Both the position numbers and the translations under genes were made by a program. Of a DNA stretch of 26,500 nucleotides, positions 7,818 through 14,961 are shown one piece after another; position 1 is the stretch's first letter, and each line of letters opens with the position of its first letter. This stretch comes from Verrucomicrobiia bacterium (GTDB taxonomy: Bacteria; Verrucomicrobiota; Verrucomicrobiia; Opitutales; Opitutaceae). The notes under the pieces were generated by a model that saw nothing but the letters and a program-made list of their open reading frames with translations, did not search any database and was not told where the DNA came from. The stretch spans positions 1 through 26,500 of the forward strand of contig JAUHWE010000001.1 in assembly GCA_030424825.1 (NCBI GenBank), read 5' to 3'.

Positions 7818-7879
7818 ACGTGAGCTTTCGCACAGACGACCTCCCATCATAGACTAGCCCCGACCCGTTGTAAAATGCT

Positions 7880-9475
7880 CTAGGAACTTCCCAGGTTGTG
7901 AAGGAAAGAGTAGATTAGGAACACCAATACGACTACTGTAAACCCAAGCCCCTTCGCCAATCGCCAAGCTCCTTCCGTTTCCGGAGCGAGGACCACGGAC
8001 TCTGCCAATTTTGACGAGGGATACACCTTGCTCAAAATCAACATAAGAACGCAAATAATCACAAAGTTACCTCCGGCAATGTGCAACCAGTGTATTTCTA
8101 CTCCAAATACGACATTCCCCATTATCCAGCTGAGCAAAACGAAAAGCCCCATTCCAACAAAAAGAGAGATTTTAGCCGCCTTGGTCGAAACACTCGTAGT
8201 CAACATACCCATCACTATAATCGCCAGTATCGGCACATTGGTGACAGCCGCCAGCTTCTTCATCAAATCGAACAGCCCTTCCGCTTTCCCAATGAAAGGG
8301 GCCAATGACATTGCGATCAGGCCCATGACGATTCCAAAACGCTTACCCACCTTTACGGTTTCTTCGTCGGTCGACTCGGGCTTTATCATGCCGCGGTAGA
8401 TATCCAATCCAAACAGCGTGGAGGAACTGTGCAGAATACTGTTAAACGAGCTGAGAATCGCGCCGAAAATGACCGCTCCGAAAAACCCTACAAGGGCGGG
8501 CGGCAGAACCGCTGCTACGAGTTCCGGGTAGGCCATGTCCTGTTTAGCGAGGTTGGGCCCAAACATTTGATAGGCGATAATTCCAGGTAGAACGAGGTAG
8601 AACGGACCTGCCAATTTGAGAAACGATGCGATGAGAATTCCCTTTTGCCCTTCCTTGAGCGACTTGGCCCCAAAGGTCCGCTGCACGATCGACTGGTTCG
8701 TACACCAATAGTATACATTGATCAGTACCATCCCGGTAAACAAGGTGCTGAACGGAATGTTCTCCCCCGGCTTTCCGATCGGATCGAGCTTTTCCGGGAT
8801 ATTCTCCACGATGGTTCCCCAACCAGCTAGGATACTTCCGTCTCCCAGAGCGACCAGACCCATAATGGGAATGAGCAGCCCCCCGACCAAAAGCCCCAGC
8901 CCGTTGATCGAGTCTGAAATCGCAACCGCTCTCAGGCCACCGAAAACCGCATAAATACCACCCGCGATTCCGATCGCCCAGACCATGATCCAAATCGAAG
9001 CCGTATCACCCACTCCTAGAAGCTCCGGCACGCCGAACAGCGTATTCATCCCGATCGCTCCTGAGTAGAGAACAAACGGCAACATATTCGTCACCAACGA
9101 AAACATGAAAACCACTCCCAATATGCGGCGCGTCTGCTTGTCGAAACGCCGTTCCAGGAATTCCGGGACCGTGGCAATTTGCCCTTTCCAGTATCTCGGG
9201 AAAAAGTACAGCGCCATCACGACCATAGCGAAGGCCGCAATGATCTCCCACGCCATCACTTGGGCGCCGTGAGTGTAGGCATTCCCGTTCAGCCCGATCA
9301 GCTGCTCGGTCGAAAGATTGGTCAGCATCAACGAGCCGGCGATGACCCACCCCGTCAGCGTGTTGCCCGCGAGAAAGTAGCTTTTACCATGGGCGTGGTC
9401 GTCGTTGCGCGTTTTCAGATAGGAAACGACCGCAACCAGACCCGTGAAGGCGACAAAGGAGAATAAGGAGAACAT
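7880..9475 (-). CDS. Sodium:solute symporter (SSS family), probable sugar transporter
   Basis: Start taken at the ATG at 9475 (MFSLFSFVAFTGLVAVVSYL), which opens directly into the first helix; an upstream in-frame ATG at 9523 would add 16 residues. The product is 531 residues with about 14 hydrophobic segments. Family signatures include KSYFLAGNTLTGWVIAGSLMLTNLSTEQLIG, YFFPRYWKGQIATVPEFLERRF and the GGLRAVAISDSINGLGL region near the sodium-site helices. SSS proteins import sugars, polyols, carboxylates or amino acids with Na+. The SGLT-like features and the aldose epimerase gene 138 bp upstream on the same strand make a hexose-type sugar the best guess. The exact substrate is not determinable from sequence. 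Confidence 0.92.
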   Translation of the reverse strand: MFSLFSFVAFTGLVAVVSYLKTRNDDHAHGKSYFLAGNTLTGWVIAGSLMLTNLSTEQLIGLNGNAYTHGAQVMAWEIIAAFAMVVMALYFFPRYWKGQIATVPEFLERRFDKQTRRILGVVFMFSLVTNMLPFVLYSGAIGMNTLFGVPELLGVGDTASIWIMVWAIGIAGGIYAVFGGLRAVAISDSINGLGLLVGGLLIPIMGLVALGDGSILAGWGTIVENIPEKLDPIGKPGENIPFSTLFTGMVLINVYYWCTNQSIVQRTFGAKSLKEGQKGILIASFLKLAGPFYLVLPGIIAYQMFGPNLAKQDMAYPELVAAVLPPALVGFFGAVIFGAILSSFNSILHSSSTLFGLDIYRGMIKPESTDEETVKVGKRFGIVMGLIAMSLAPFIGKAEGLFDLMKKLAAVTNVPILAIIVMGMLTTSVSTKAAKISLFVGMGLFVLLSWIMGNVVFGVEIHWLHIAGGNFVIICVLMLILSKVYPSSKLAESVVLAPETEGAWRLAKGLGFTVVVLVFLIYSFLHNLGSS

Positions 9476-9613
9476 AGAGCAAAAGAAATAGAGGAATAAA
9501 GAGAACCCTTGGGGCTCCTCCAAAAACGCGCCACCAAGAGACTATCCGCAAGATTTTAATGCGCCCGTAACAGCAACCGGATACCGATCCAATTCCATGT
9601 AAAGGGCCACACA

Positions 9614-10750
9614 TTACCGGACGCTAAAACGATAGACCGTCTTAGTACTGTAGATTTCACCGGGCTTCAGCGTCGTAGAGGGGAAATGGGCGTGATTCGG
9701 GGAATCCGGGTAATGCTGCGCTTCCAGGCAAAAGCCACTTCGGTACTCGTAACGGACCCCGCTCTTGCCCACAATCGAACCATCGAGAAAATTCCCGCTG
9801 TAGAACTGGATCCCGGGCTCCTCTGTGAGCACTTCCATGAAACGGCCGCTCTCCGGTTCGTAAACGGTTGCCGCCAACTCCAGCCCTTCGCCTTCCCGTC
9901 TCAAAACCCAGTTGTGGTCAAATCCGCCTCCGAGCTCCAACTGAGGATGGTCCTGGTAGATGAGATCTCCAGGAGCCGCCGGGCTCGTGAAGTCAAACGG
10001 AGTCCCCTTCACAGGCATCAGTTTGCCAGTCGGAATCATCTTTGCGGTGATCGGGGTAATGTGGTCTGCGTTGATCATCAATTGATGGTCAAGCGGCGTT
10101 CCCTTGCCTTCGCCGTGCAAGTTGAAATAGGAATGATGCGATAGGTTGATAATCGTGGCCTTGTCAGTGGTCGCTCGATAGGATACCTCGAGCTCGTTAT
10201 CGTTGGTCAGCCGATAGACGACGCGGATGCGAATGTTTCCGGGATACCCTTCCGCTCCGTCGGGGTGAATATAGTTCAAAATCAGGTTGGCACTGTTTTG
10301 ACCGACCGATGGACGGCCACTCCAAAGGACCTTGTCGAGCCCTTTCGTTCCCCCATGGAGGTGCACGGGCACTCCTCCGGCCTCGCTATTGTTCGTCAGT
10401 TGGTAGCTTTTCCCTTCCAGCTCGAACTTTCCATCAGCGATACGATTCCCGTAAACACCCACAATCGCTCCGAAATACGGCGTTGTCTTCAGATAGTCCT
10501 CCAAGCGGTTGTAGCCGAGCACCACATCTTCCTGCCGTCCTTTCCGGTCCGGGGCGGTCAATCGAGTGACGATCCCACCATAATTGGTAATCTCCGCGAT
10601 CATTCCGTTCGCGTTCTTCAAACGGTAGATCTGGACGGCTTCGCCCCCAGGCAATTCCCCGTATCGTTTAACCATTACGGTGCAGGTTTCCGCAAAAACG
10701 GCGGAACCAGTAATCAGCGCTAACAGAAGGGCAGGAATTCGATTCATCAT
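9614..10750 (-). CDS. galM: Aldose 1-epimerase (mutarotase), exported
   Basis: Start taken at 10750 (MMNRIPALLLALITGSAVFAET...), which gives a signal peptide; a longer frame reaching 10879 adds 43 residues without signal character. The mature enzyme (about 355 residues) has GalM signatures: NYGGIVTRLTAPDRKG, GNRIADGKFELEGKSYQL, VPVHLHGG, NLSHHSYFNLHG (catalytic His region) and GFCLEAQHYPDSPNH (catalytic Glu). It interconverts alpha and beta anomers of aldoses such as galactose or glucose, here probably in the periplasm. It is followed on the same strand by a sodium:sugar-type symporter, so the pair likely prepares and imports sugar released by secreted hydrolases. Confidence 0.93.
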   Translation of the reverse strand: MMNRIPALLLALITGSAVFAETCTVMVKRYGELPGGEAVQIYRLKNANGMIAEITNYGGIVTRLTAPDRKGRQEDVVLGYNRLEDYLKTTPYFGAIVGVYGNRIADGKFELEGKSYQLTNNSEAGGVPVHLHGGTKGLDKVLWSGRPSVGQNSANLILNYIHPDGAEGYPGNIRIRVVYRLTNDNELEVSYRATTDKATIINLSHHSYFNLHGEGKGTPLDHQLMINADHITPITAKMIPTGKLMPVKGTPFDFTSPAAPGDLIYQDHPQLELGGGFDHNWVLRREGEGLELAATVYEPESGRFMEVLTEEPGIQFYSGNFLDGSIVGKSGVRYEYRSGFCLEAQHYPDSPNHAHFPSTTLKPGEIYSTKTVYRFSVR

Positions 10751-10954
10751 TGGTAAATGGCGTTCAGAAATGGAATAACGGAAACCCAATATCTTCATCA
10801 AACGGGTCCACGGCAAATCCAAAAACAAGGGCAGCCATCCCCCATGAACCGCCCAATCTTCGAGCTTGCTAGAACGCATTCAATTTAGAAAATCTCCACT
10901 TGCACGAACCGGTTTACGAACCAGACAACCTTTCCCCACAACCCCCTAACCCTT

Positions 10955-11479
10955 ATGAACCCACGTATTCGCATCAAACTGTTCACCTTCATTTCCCTCT
11001 CTTTGATCTCACTCCTCTCGACTGCTTCGCTGGCCCAGCAACGAGGGGGCGGGGGCGGCGGAGGTCCGCGCGGGCAACAAGATCCCACCGCAATCTACAT
11101 CCGACAGTTGGAGCTCGAGGGCAAAGACAAAGCCGCTTTCAAAAAGGCATTTACCGCCAATACCCGCCGCGTCGAGAAATGGGCCAGCAAAGTGCGCACG
11201 TTTCAGAACAAGAACAAGAAGTACATCGGCAAATCCGACTTGGACCCGGCCATAATTGAAAAAATCAAAGCGGAAAAGGCGGAACTTGACGCGCTAAGGG
11301 CCACCAATGGCGAAACCTATCAGAAAGAGCTCAGCGCGTTTCTGTCTCCCGAGCAAATTAAGCAAGTCGGAGCAATCGGCAAACGAATCGCCGAACAACG
11401 AGCGAAAGCCAGAGAGCGCCGCGCCGCTGGAGGCCAAGGCGGAGGCCGGCCTCAAGGAGGTGGCGGAGGGGATCGCTAA
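10955..11479 (+). CDS. Small secreted Gly-rich helical protein, function unknown
   Basis: 174 residues. A signal peptide (residues 1-27, ending ASLAQ) is followed by an oligo-glycine tract (RGGGGGGGPRG), a charged helical middle (about residues 43-155) and a second Gly-rich tail (GGQGGGRPQGGGGGDR). The middle ends with FLSPEQIKQVGAIGKR, which recalls the LTxxQ-type repeats of Spy/CpxP-like periplasmic stress proteins. That resemblance is weak and I do not assign the family. It stands alone, divergent from the aldose epimerase gene across 204 bp that hold nothing else I recognise, and ends in a clear intrinsic terminator. Confidence 0.75.
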   Translation: MNPRIRIKLFTFISLSLISLLSTASLAQQRGGGGGGGPRGQQDPTAIYIRQLELEGKDKAAFKKAFTANTRRVEKWASKVRTFQNKNKKYIGKSDLDPAIIEKIKAEKAELDALRATNGETYQKELSAFLSPEQIKQVGAIGKRIAEQRAKARERRAAGGQGGGRPQGGGGGDR

Positions 11480-11530
11480 TTCTCGACTTCTGATCTTCTT
11501 GCCCGCGAGGGCAACTCCCCTATTTCGGAA

Positions 11531-11559
11531 AGCCGAACCTTCGCGGTTCGGCTTTTTTT
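11531..11559 (+). terminator. Intrinsic terminator after the Gly-rich protein gene
   Basis: A perfect 9-bp stem, AGCCGAACC with GGTTCGGCT around the loop TTCGC, followed directly by a run of Ts to 11559. Confidence 0.92.
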
Positions 11560-11684
11560 GTGCCCTTATTCGACGTTTTTCAAAAAAGGCAAAAATCTCT
11601 ATTAAAATCTTAACATATTGTATTTAAGCGACTTAACAAGTATATCAGACAAAGCAAACTGCCAGAATTCCAAAGATTACAATC

Positions 11685-11742
11685 CCGTAATCCAATGGAT
11701 CAGCTTCTGTAATTTTCCTGTGGTTTACTAGGGACATACAAA
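11685..11742 (+). promoter_or_regulatory. Pho-box-like heptamer repeats and promoter region, EF-hand gene 1
   Basis: Heptamers CCGTAAT (11685), CTGTAAT (11707) and CTGTGGT (11718) start 22 and 11 bp apart, the helical-turn spacing of PhoB-type boxes (CTGTNAT direct repeats with 4-bp spacers). A possible -10, TACAAA, lies at 11737-11742, 12 bp after the last heptamer. The same arrangement with identical spacing precedes the paralogue at 12681. A phosphate-response role is inference from pattern only. Confidence 0.5.
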
Positions 11743-11743
11743 A

Positions 11744-11760
11744 CGAAGAACACTTCTTCG
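11744..11760 (+). promoter_or_regulatory. Conserved inverted repeat before EF-hand gene 1
   Basis: CGAAGAA and TTCTTCG form a perfect 7-bp stem around CAC. The paralogous leader keeps a hairpin at the same place (12740-12756) despite sequence changes in the loop. It is either an operator overlapping the transcription start or a 5' leader hairpin. The ribosome-binding site AGGAG follows at 11786-11790. Confidence 0.5.
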
Positions 11761-11799
11761 ATCCCCTCGAAAAACAATTACCAATAGGAGAATTCCAAA

Positions 11800-12252
11800 A
11801 TGAACGCAAAAAAATTAGCCATCATCACCATCACAACCTTAATCGCCGCCACCGCATCATTCGCGGAAACGAACCCAGTCGGCCTCAAGAAACAAATGCC
11901 GAATAAGACCCAAATCGTTGCGAACATGATCGCCGACCACGACGAGAACCACGACGGCGCCTTAAACGCCACCGAGCTCGCGGCCTCAATCGAATCTCTC
12001 TATGAGCTTAGACAAAACGCGATCCGCGATCACCGTAACACGCTGATCCGCTCGGGAATGATTTCCGACTACGAATCAAGGAATGGGATCATCACCCTCT
12101 CGCTGCTGCCGGAAGATGGAGCCGCTATACTCATCAGCCGGGCTGACTCCAATCAGGACCAGGTTCTGGGAGCGGCAGAGCTCATGGAGTCCACCCGTAT
12201 TTGGCCCACGCTGAATTTGGGAACCCGCCCCAATTTCGGGAGTCGTTCGTAG
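11800..12252 (+). CDS. Secreted EF-hand calcium-binding protein 1
   Basis: 150 residues with a signal peptide (residues 1-22, ending TASFA). There are two EF-hand loops. The first is canonical at residues 48-59 (D-E-N-H-D-G-A-L-N-A-T-E). The second, at residues 116-127 (D-S-N-Q-D-Q-V-L-G-A-A-E), lacks Gly at position 6 but keeps the ligands. The start is set by AGGAG 10 bp upstream. It is likely a periplasmic or surface Ca2+-binding protein, either a small buffer/sensor or a structural protein. It is paralogous along its whole length to the next gene and shares its upstream region, indicating tandem duplication of a complete promoter-gene unit. Partners are unknown. Confidence 0.88.
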   Translation: MNAKKLAIITITTLIAATASFAETNPVGLKKQMPNKTQIVANMIADHDENHDGALNATELAASIESLYELRQNAIRDHRNTLIRSGMISDYESRNGIITLSLLPEDGAAILISRADSNQDQVLGAAELMESTRIWPTLNLGTRPNFGSRS

Positions 12253-12307
12253 ATTACAAATTTCAAAGGCGTTTGGGGAAACGCCTGAAGGGAAAGGGGT
12301 ATAAAGG

Positions 12308-12336
12308 CCGGAAGCGAATATCGCTTCCGGTCTTTT
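12308..12336 (+). terminator. Intrinsic terminator after EF-hand gene 1
   Basis: A perfect 10-bp stem, CCGGAAGCGA with TCGCTTCCGG around ATA (12308-12330), followed by TCTTTT. A second perfect hairpin without a T-run, AGGCGTTT-GGGG-AAACGCCT, precedes it at 12267-12286. Confidence 0.85.
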
Positions 12337-12360
12337 CGCATTTTTACCACAACGATTGCC

Positions 12361-12444
12361 GTAGGGCTAGCGCTCGCGCTATGCCGCAATGCCCGAGAGG
12401 ACGTGTAATCGAACAACGCGGCACAGCGCAAGCGCTGGCCCTAC
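12361..12444. repeat. GTAGGGC inverted-pair palindromic repeat (BIME-like), copy 2
   Basis: Arms 12361-12387 and 12418-12444 match as inverted copies at 24 of 27 positions, with the same GTAGGGC foot, internal AGCGCTYGCGCT hairpin and GCCGC tip as the copies at 7735 and 19530. The 30-nt loop differs from theirs. It lies just after the terminator of EF-hand gene 1. Confidence 0.85.
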
Positions 12445-12480
12445 AAAAGAAATCCCTACAATCCGTCTTTTTGGGAAAAT

Positions 12481-12605
12481 GGTAGGGCAACGACCTCCGG
12501 GCGTGCCGCGTTAGAAGCTCAACCAAAGCGGTACGCTCGGACACTCTCGACCTACCTAGGCAATCTTCCCTGTAAAAAGTAGCACAGGCAGGTTGCCCGT
12601 CCTAC
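12481..12605. repeat. Further GTAG-footed palindromes: diverged inverted pair plus a small hairpin
   Basis: Arms 12481-12509 and 12528-12556 are imperfect inverted copies (about 20 of 29) sharing the GGTAGG foot and TCCGRGCGTRCCGC tip. A smaller hairpin starting GTAGCACAGGCA and ending GCCCGTCCTAC occupies 12579-12605. Together with the preceding pair they form a ~245-bp cluster of palindromes between the two EF-hand genes; no gene is seen in the gap 12253-12800. Confidence 0.65.
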
Positions 12606-12680
12606 TTTAAATGAGCGACTCAGGGACGGAGAACGCCCTTTTCTTCCGTTTTCAGGTCAAAAAACGGCTACATTACAAAA

Positions 12681-12742
12681 GTGTAATCCAGGCGCCAGAA
12701 TCCTGTAATCTTCCTGTGGTTTAATAGGCACATACAAAACGA
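12681..12742 (+). promoter_or_regulatory. Pho-box-like heptamer repeats and promoter region, EF-hand gene 2
   Basis: Heptamers GTGTAAT (12681), CTGTAAT (12703) and CTGTGGT (12714) are spaced 22 and 11 bp apart exactly as at 11685-11724. The first also forms an inverted repeat with the preceding ATTACA. The near-identical block continues through the CATACAAAACGAAGAAC stretch to the ribosome-binding site at 12786-12790. Confidence 0.5.
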
Positions 12743-12756
12743 AGAACATCTCTTCG
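12740..12756 (+). promoter_or_regulatory. Conserved inverted repeat before EF-hand gene 2
   Basis: CGAAGA and TCTTCG pair across a 5-nt loop, at the position equivalent to the 7-bp stem at 11744-11760 before the paralogue. The stem is retained although the loop has changed between copies. Confidence 0.45.
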
Positions 12757-12800
12757 GTCCCTTGAAAAACAAAACAATTAACAACAGGAGAATTAATAAA

Positions 12801-13247
12801 ATGAACACCAAGAAAATCACCATCGCCGCAATCGCAGCTCTCATCGCCACCACCGCGTCCTTTGCGGAATCAGGCAACCCAATCAAAGATCGTCCCACAC
12901 CCGAATCGATCGTTGCCAGCATGATCGGCAACCACGACCAGGATCACGACGGAGCGCTCAACAATGTAGAGCTCGCGAAATCGATCGAAGCCCTTTATGC
13001 ACAAAAGAACCAGGCCATTCGTAAACATCGCGACGCCATGGCTGAAAAGGGCCTCATCTCGCCAGAGAAAAGCGACAATGGCTTCATCACCTTGTCACCC
13101 ATGCCTGAAGACGCCGCTGCATTTCTGCTGAAGGGTCACGACACCAACGCGAATCAAATTCTCGAACCAAACGAGCTGCTGGCATCTACCCGAGACTTGC
13201 GCCAGCTGAACCTTGGGTTCCGTCCCGGCTTCGCTCGCAATTCGTAA
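12801..13247 (+). CDS. Secreted EF-hand calcium-binding protein 2
   Basis: I choose the ATG at 12801, 10 bp after AGGAG; an in-frame ATG at 12762 lies in the leader. The product is 148 residues with signal peptide MNTKKITIAAIAALIATTAS-FA. EF-hand loop 1 at residues 46-57 (D-Q-D-H-D-G-A-L-N-N-V-E) is fully canonical. Loop 2 at residues 114-125 (D-T-N-A-N-Q-I-L-E-P-N-E) has Gln at the usual Gly position. It is colinear with the upstream paralogue, sharing the region between the EF-hands, where both read (I/F)ITLS.(L/M)PED, and the C-terminal LNLG.RP.F. The likely role is the same extracytoplasmic Ca2+ binding. Clear divergence of the proteins but closer identity of the control regions suggests the regulation is under selection. 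Confidence 0.88.
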   Translation: MNTKKITIAAIAALIATTASFAESGNPIKDRPTPESIVASMIGNHDQDHDGALNNVELAKSIEALYAQKNQAIRKHRDAMAEKGLISPEKSDNGFITLSPMPEDAAAFLLKGHDTNANQILEPNELLASTRDLRQLNLGFRPGFARNS

Positions 13248-13273
13248 TACACTTATATCAGTAAGGGGAACTT

Positions 13274-13306
13274 AGCTGGGGGCGACTATCGCTCCCAGCT
13301 TTTTTG
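13274..13306 (+). terminator. Intrinsic terminator after EF-hand gene 2
   Basis: A 12-bp stem with one G-T pair, AGCTGGGGGCGA with TCGCTCCCAGCT around CTA, ends at 13300 and is followed by TTTTTT. It also lies just beyond the end of the convergent B12 operon, but on that strand no T-run follows. Confidence 0.9.
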
Positions 13307-13317
13307 TGCACGAATCG

Positions 13318-13890
13318 TTACTCCTTCTCACCGGCGAACAGTCGCCAGCGGACTTCGTCAATCCCGCTCCGCTGCTGCTCTTGCCTCGAAAGTTTAAACA
13401 GCAAATCGGAAAGGCGGTTTACGAACTGCAGAATGGATGGCTCAATCGAATCGATTCTATTGAGTTTCACCAGCCGGCGTTCCGCACGGCGTACTTGTGT
13501 GCGACATACATGACACAAGGCCGAAATCTCACTTCCTCCCGGCAGAAGAAAATACTCGGTAGCCGAAGAAAGCGATTGCTCGATCGATTGCATCCACGCT
13601 TCCATCCAATTGGCTGAATCTTTCGGCAGGGGAGTCTTTGGCTTCTCCACAAACGAGCTTGGCGTCGCTACATGCGACATCAAGTTCATCAGTTCCGTTT
13701 GGATACGTCTCAACCCCTCCTCCCAGTCGTGATCCGCCCCTAGTTTGGATCGCAATAGTCCCAATGAGCTATTCGCCTCATCCAGTTCGCCCAAACACTC
13801 GATCCTGATATCATCCTTGTCGACACGGTCACCGCCCACAATTCCTGTCGTTCCTGTATCGCCCCGCTTGGTAGAAATCTTTCCCTTCAT
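13318..13890 (-). CDS. pduO: Cob(I)alamin adenosyltransferase, PduO type
   Basis: 190 residues, cytosolic. The family signatures are clear: N-terminal TKRGDTGTTGIVGGDRV (ATP-binding loop), ECLGELDEANSSLGLLR, and LPGGSEISALCHVCRTQVRRAERR in the C-terminal half, followed by FVNRLSDLLFKLSR. The enzyme transfers the 5'-deoxyadenosyl group of ATP to reduced cobalamin to make adenosylcobalamin. It is the last gene of the B12 operon, 51 bp after the BtuD-type ATPase, so imported corrinoid is converted to the coenzyme. The tail after the last helix is short (EVRWRLFAGEKE) compared with many homologues, but the catalytic core is intact. Confidence 0.95.
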   Translation of the reverse strand: MKGKISTKRGDTGTTGIVGGDRVDKDDIRIECLGELDEANSSLGLLRSKLGADHDWEEGLRRIQTELMNLMSHVATPSSFVEKPKTPLPKDSANWMEAWMQSIEQSLSSATEYFLLPGGSEISALCHVCRTQVRRAERRLVKLNRIDSIEPSILQFVNRLSDLLFKLSRQEQQRSGIDEVRWRLFAGEKE

Positions 13891-13941
13891 GGATGATGAT
13901 CTTCTGGTCAGCTCAAGGTCAAAGCAATCCCTATCTGTGGG

Positions 13942-14961
13942 TCACGGGTGCGAATCGATCCAACTAAACATTGACTCTAGTGAATCGAAGGTTTTCCAGG
14001 CACCCCCTATCCCTACCCTCCAAATGGGATACCCATTCAGATGAGTAACGATCACCTCTAACTCGGCCTGTTCGACGCTCCCAATCCCGTAACCCTTTCG
14101 AGCTAAGGCCCGGCGGGTCCAGAGCGCGATACTTCCCGCTCCCTCCAAGAATGCCAGCCGAGTGGGCTTTTGGTGAAGCCGAAAGCAGCCCTCGTCCGAA
14201 TCCCAGTTTACCGCATCACTTTCGAACGCATGAGCAATTTGTTTCCCTAACGCTAAATCTTCGGGATATCCTTTTACAATTTTTCCCTCTGAATTCATGA
14301 GCCAAAGTTGATCGGCACATTGTAGTGATAAATCCATGTCGTGAGACGAAAGTAGAATCGCAAGCCCTTGCTCATGGGCCAGATCTCTGAGAATCTGCAT
14401 GAGCTCTACCCTTCGAGGAAGATCCACAAACGCGGTGGGTTCATCGAGAAACAGGACTTTTGACTCTTGAGCGAGCGCCCGCGCAACCATCACTTTCTGA
14501 CGTTCGCCATCACTTAGCTCACCGATCTGCCGGTCTGAAAGCGATTCCACTCCTACAACCTTCAATGCCCACTCAATGCGCGAGCGATCTTGATCCTGCA
14601 AGGCCCCGGTCCAGCGCGTATGCGGATGACGGCCCAAAGCAACCACACTGTAAGCAGTAAACATCCCAGAAGGTGCTTGATCCGTCAATACAACGCTTGC
14701 CAATCGGGCTCGCTCTTTAGGTGCCATCGAACCGGCATCGACCCCTTCCATCAACACCTTTCCGGCAAGAGGTTTGTCTATCCCTGCGAGCGTCCGGATC
14801 AACGTCGATTTTCCCGCCCCATTGGGCCCTAACAAACACACCAGCTCTCCTTGCTGAAGCTTGAGGCTTAGACCTTCTGCCACTACCGAAACCTTTTTCC
14901 CTCCTTGACCGTAGCCAATGGACAAGTTTGAAGTCTCTAAAACGGAGCGTTCCTTATTCAT
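13942..14961 (-). CDS. btuD: Cobalamin ABC transporter ATP-binding protein with C-terminal extension
   Basis: 339 residues. Residues 1-240 are a standard FecE/BtuD-type ATPase: Walker A GPNGAGKST (45-53), signature LSDGE (149-153), Walker B VLFLDEP (169-175) and switch His207 (SSHD). Residues ~255-339 are an extra domain not found in E. coli BtuD (about 250 residues). It reads like a small alpha/beta module (AGSIALWTRRALARKGYGIG, then LEVIVTHLNGYPIWRV, then TFDSLESMFSWI). I recall similar tails on ABC ATPases of Bacteroidetes, but the role is unknown. The start overlaps the permease stop by 4 bp (ATGA), indicating translational coupling. It powers vitamin B12 import across the inner membrane. 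Confidence 0.92.
   Translation of the reverse strand: MNKERSVLETSNLSIGYGQGGKKVSVVAEGLSLKLQQGELVCLLGPNGAGKSTLIRTLAGIDKPLAGKVLMEGVDAGSMAPKERARLASVVLTDQAPSGMFTAYSVVALGRHPHTRWTGALQDQDRSRIEWALKVVGVESLSDRQIGELSDGERQKVMVARALAQESKVLFLDEPTAFVDLPRRVELMQILRDLAHEQGLAILLSSHDMDLSLQCADQLWLMNSEGKIVKGYPEDLALGKQIAHAFESDAVNWDSDEGCFRLHQKPTRLAFLEGAGSIALWTRRALARKGYGIGSVEQAELEVIVTHLNGYPIWRVGIGGAWKTFDSLESMFSWIDSHP

Noticed and set aside
10751..10879. Longer N-terminus for the aldose epimerase
   Set aside because: The extra 43 residues lack signal or domain character, while the ATGs at 10750 and 10747 start a good signal peptide.
12361..12605. CRISPR array
   Set aside because: The repeats are inverted palindromic pairs of different families, not regularly spaced direct repeats, and no cas gene is present.
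13274..13300. Terminator for the B12 operon on the minus strand
   Set aside because: The hairpin is followed by Ts only on the plus strand; on the minus strand the following bases are not T-rich.
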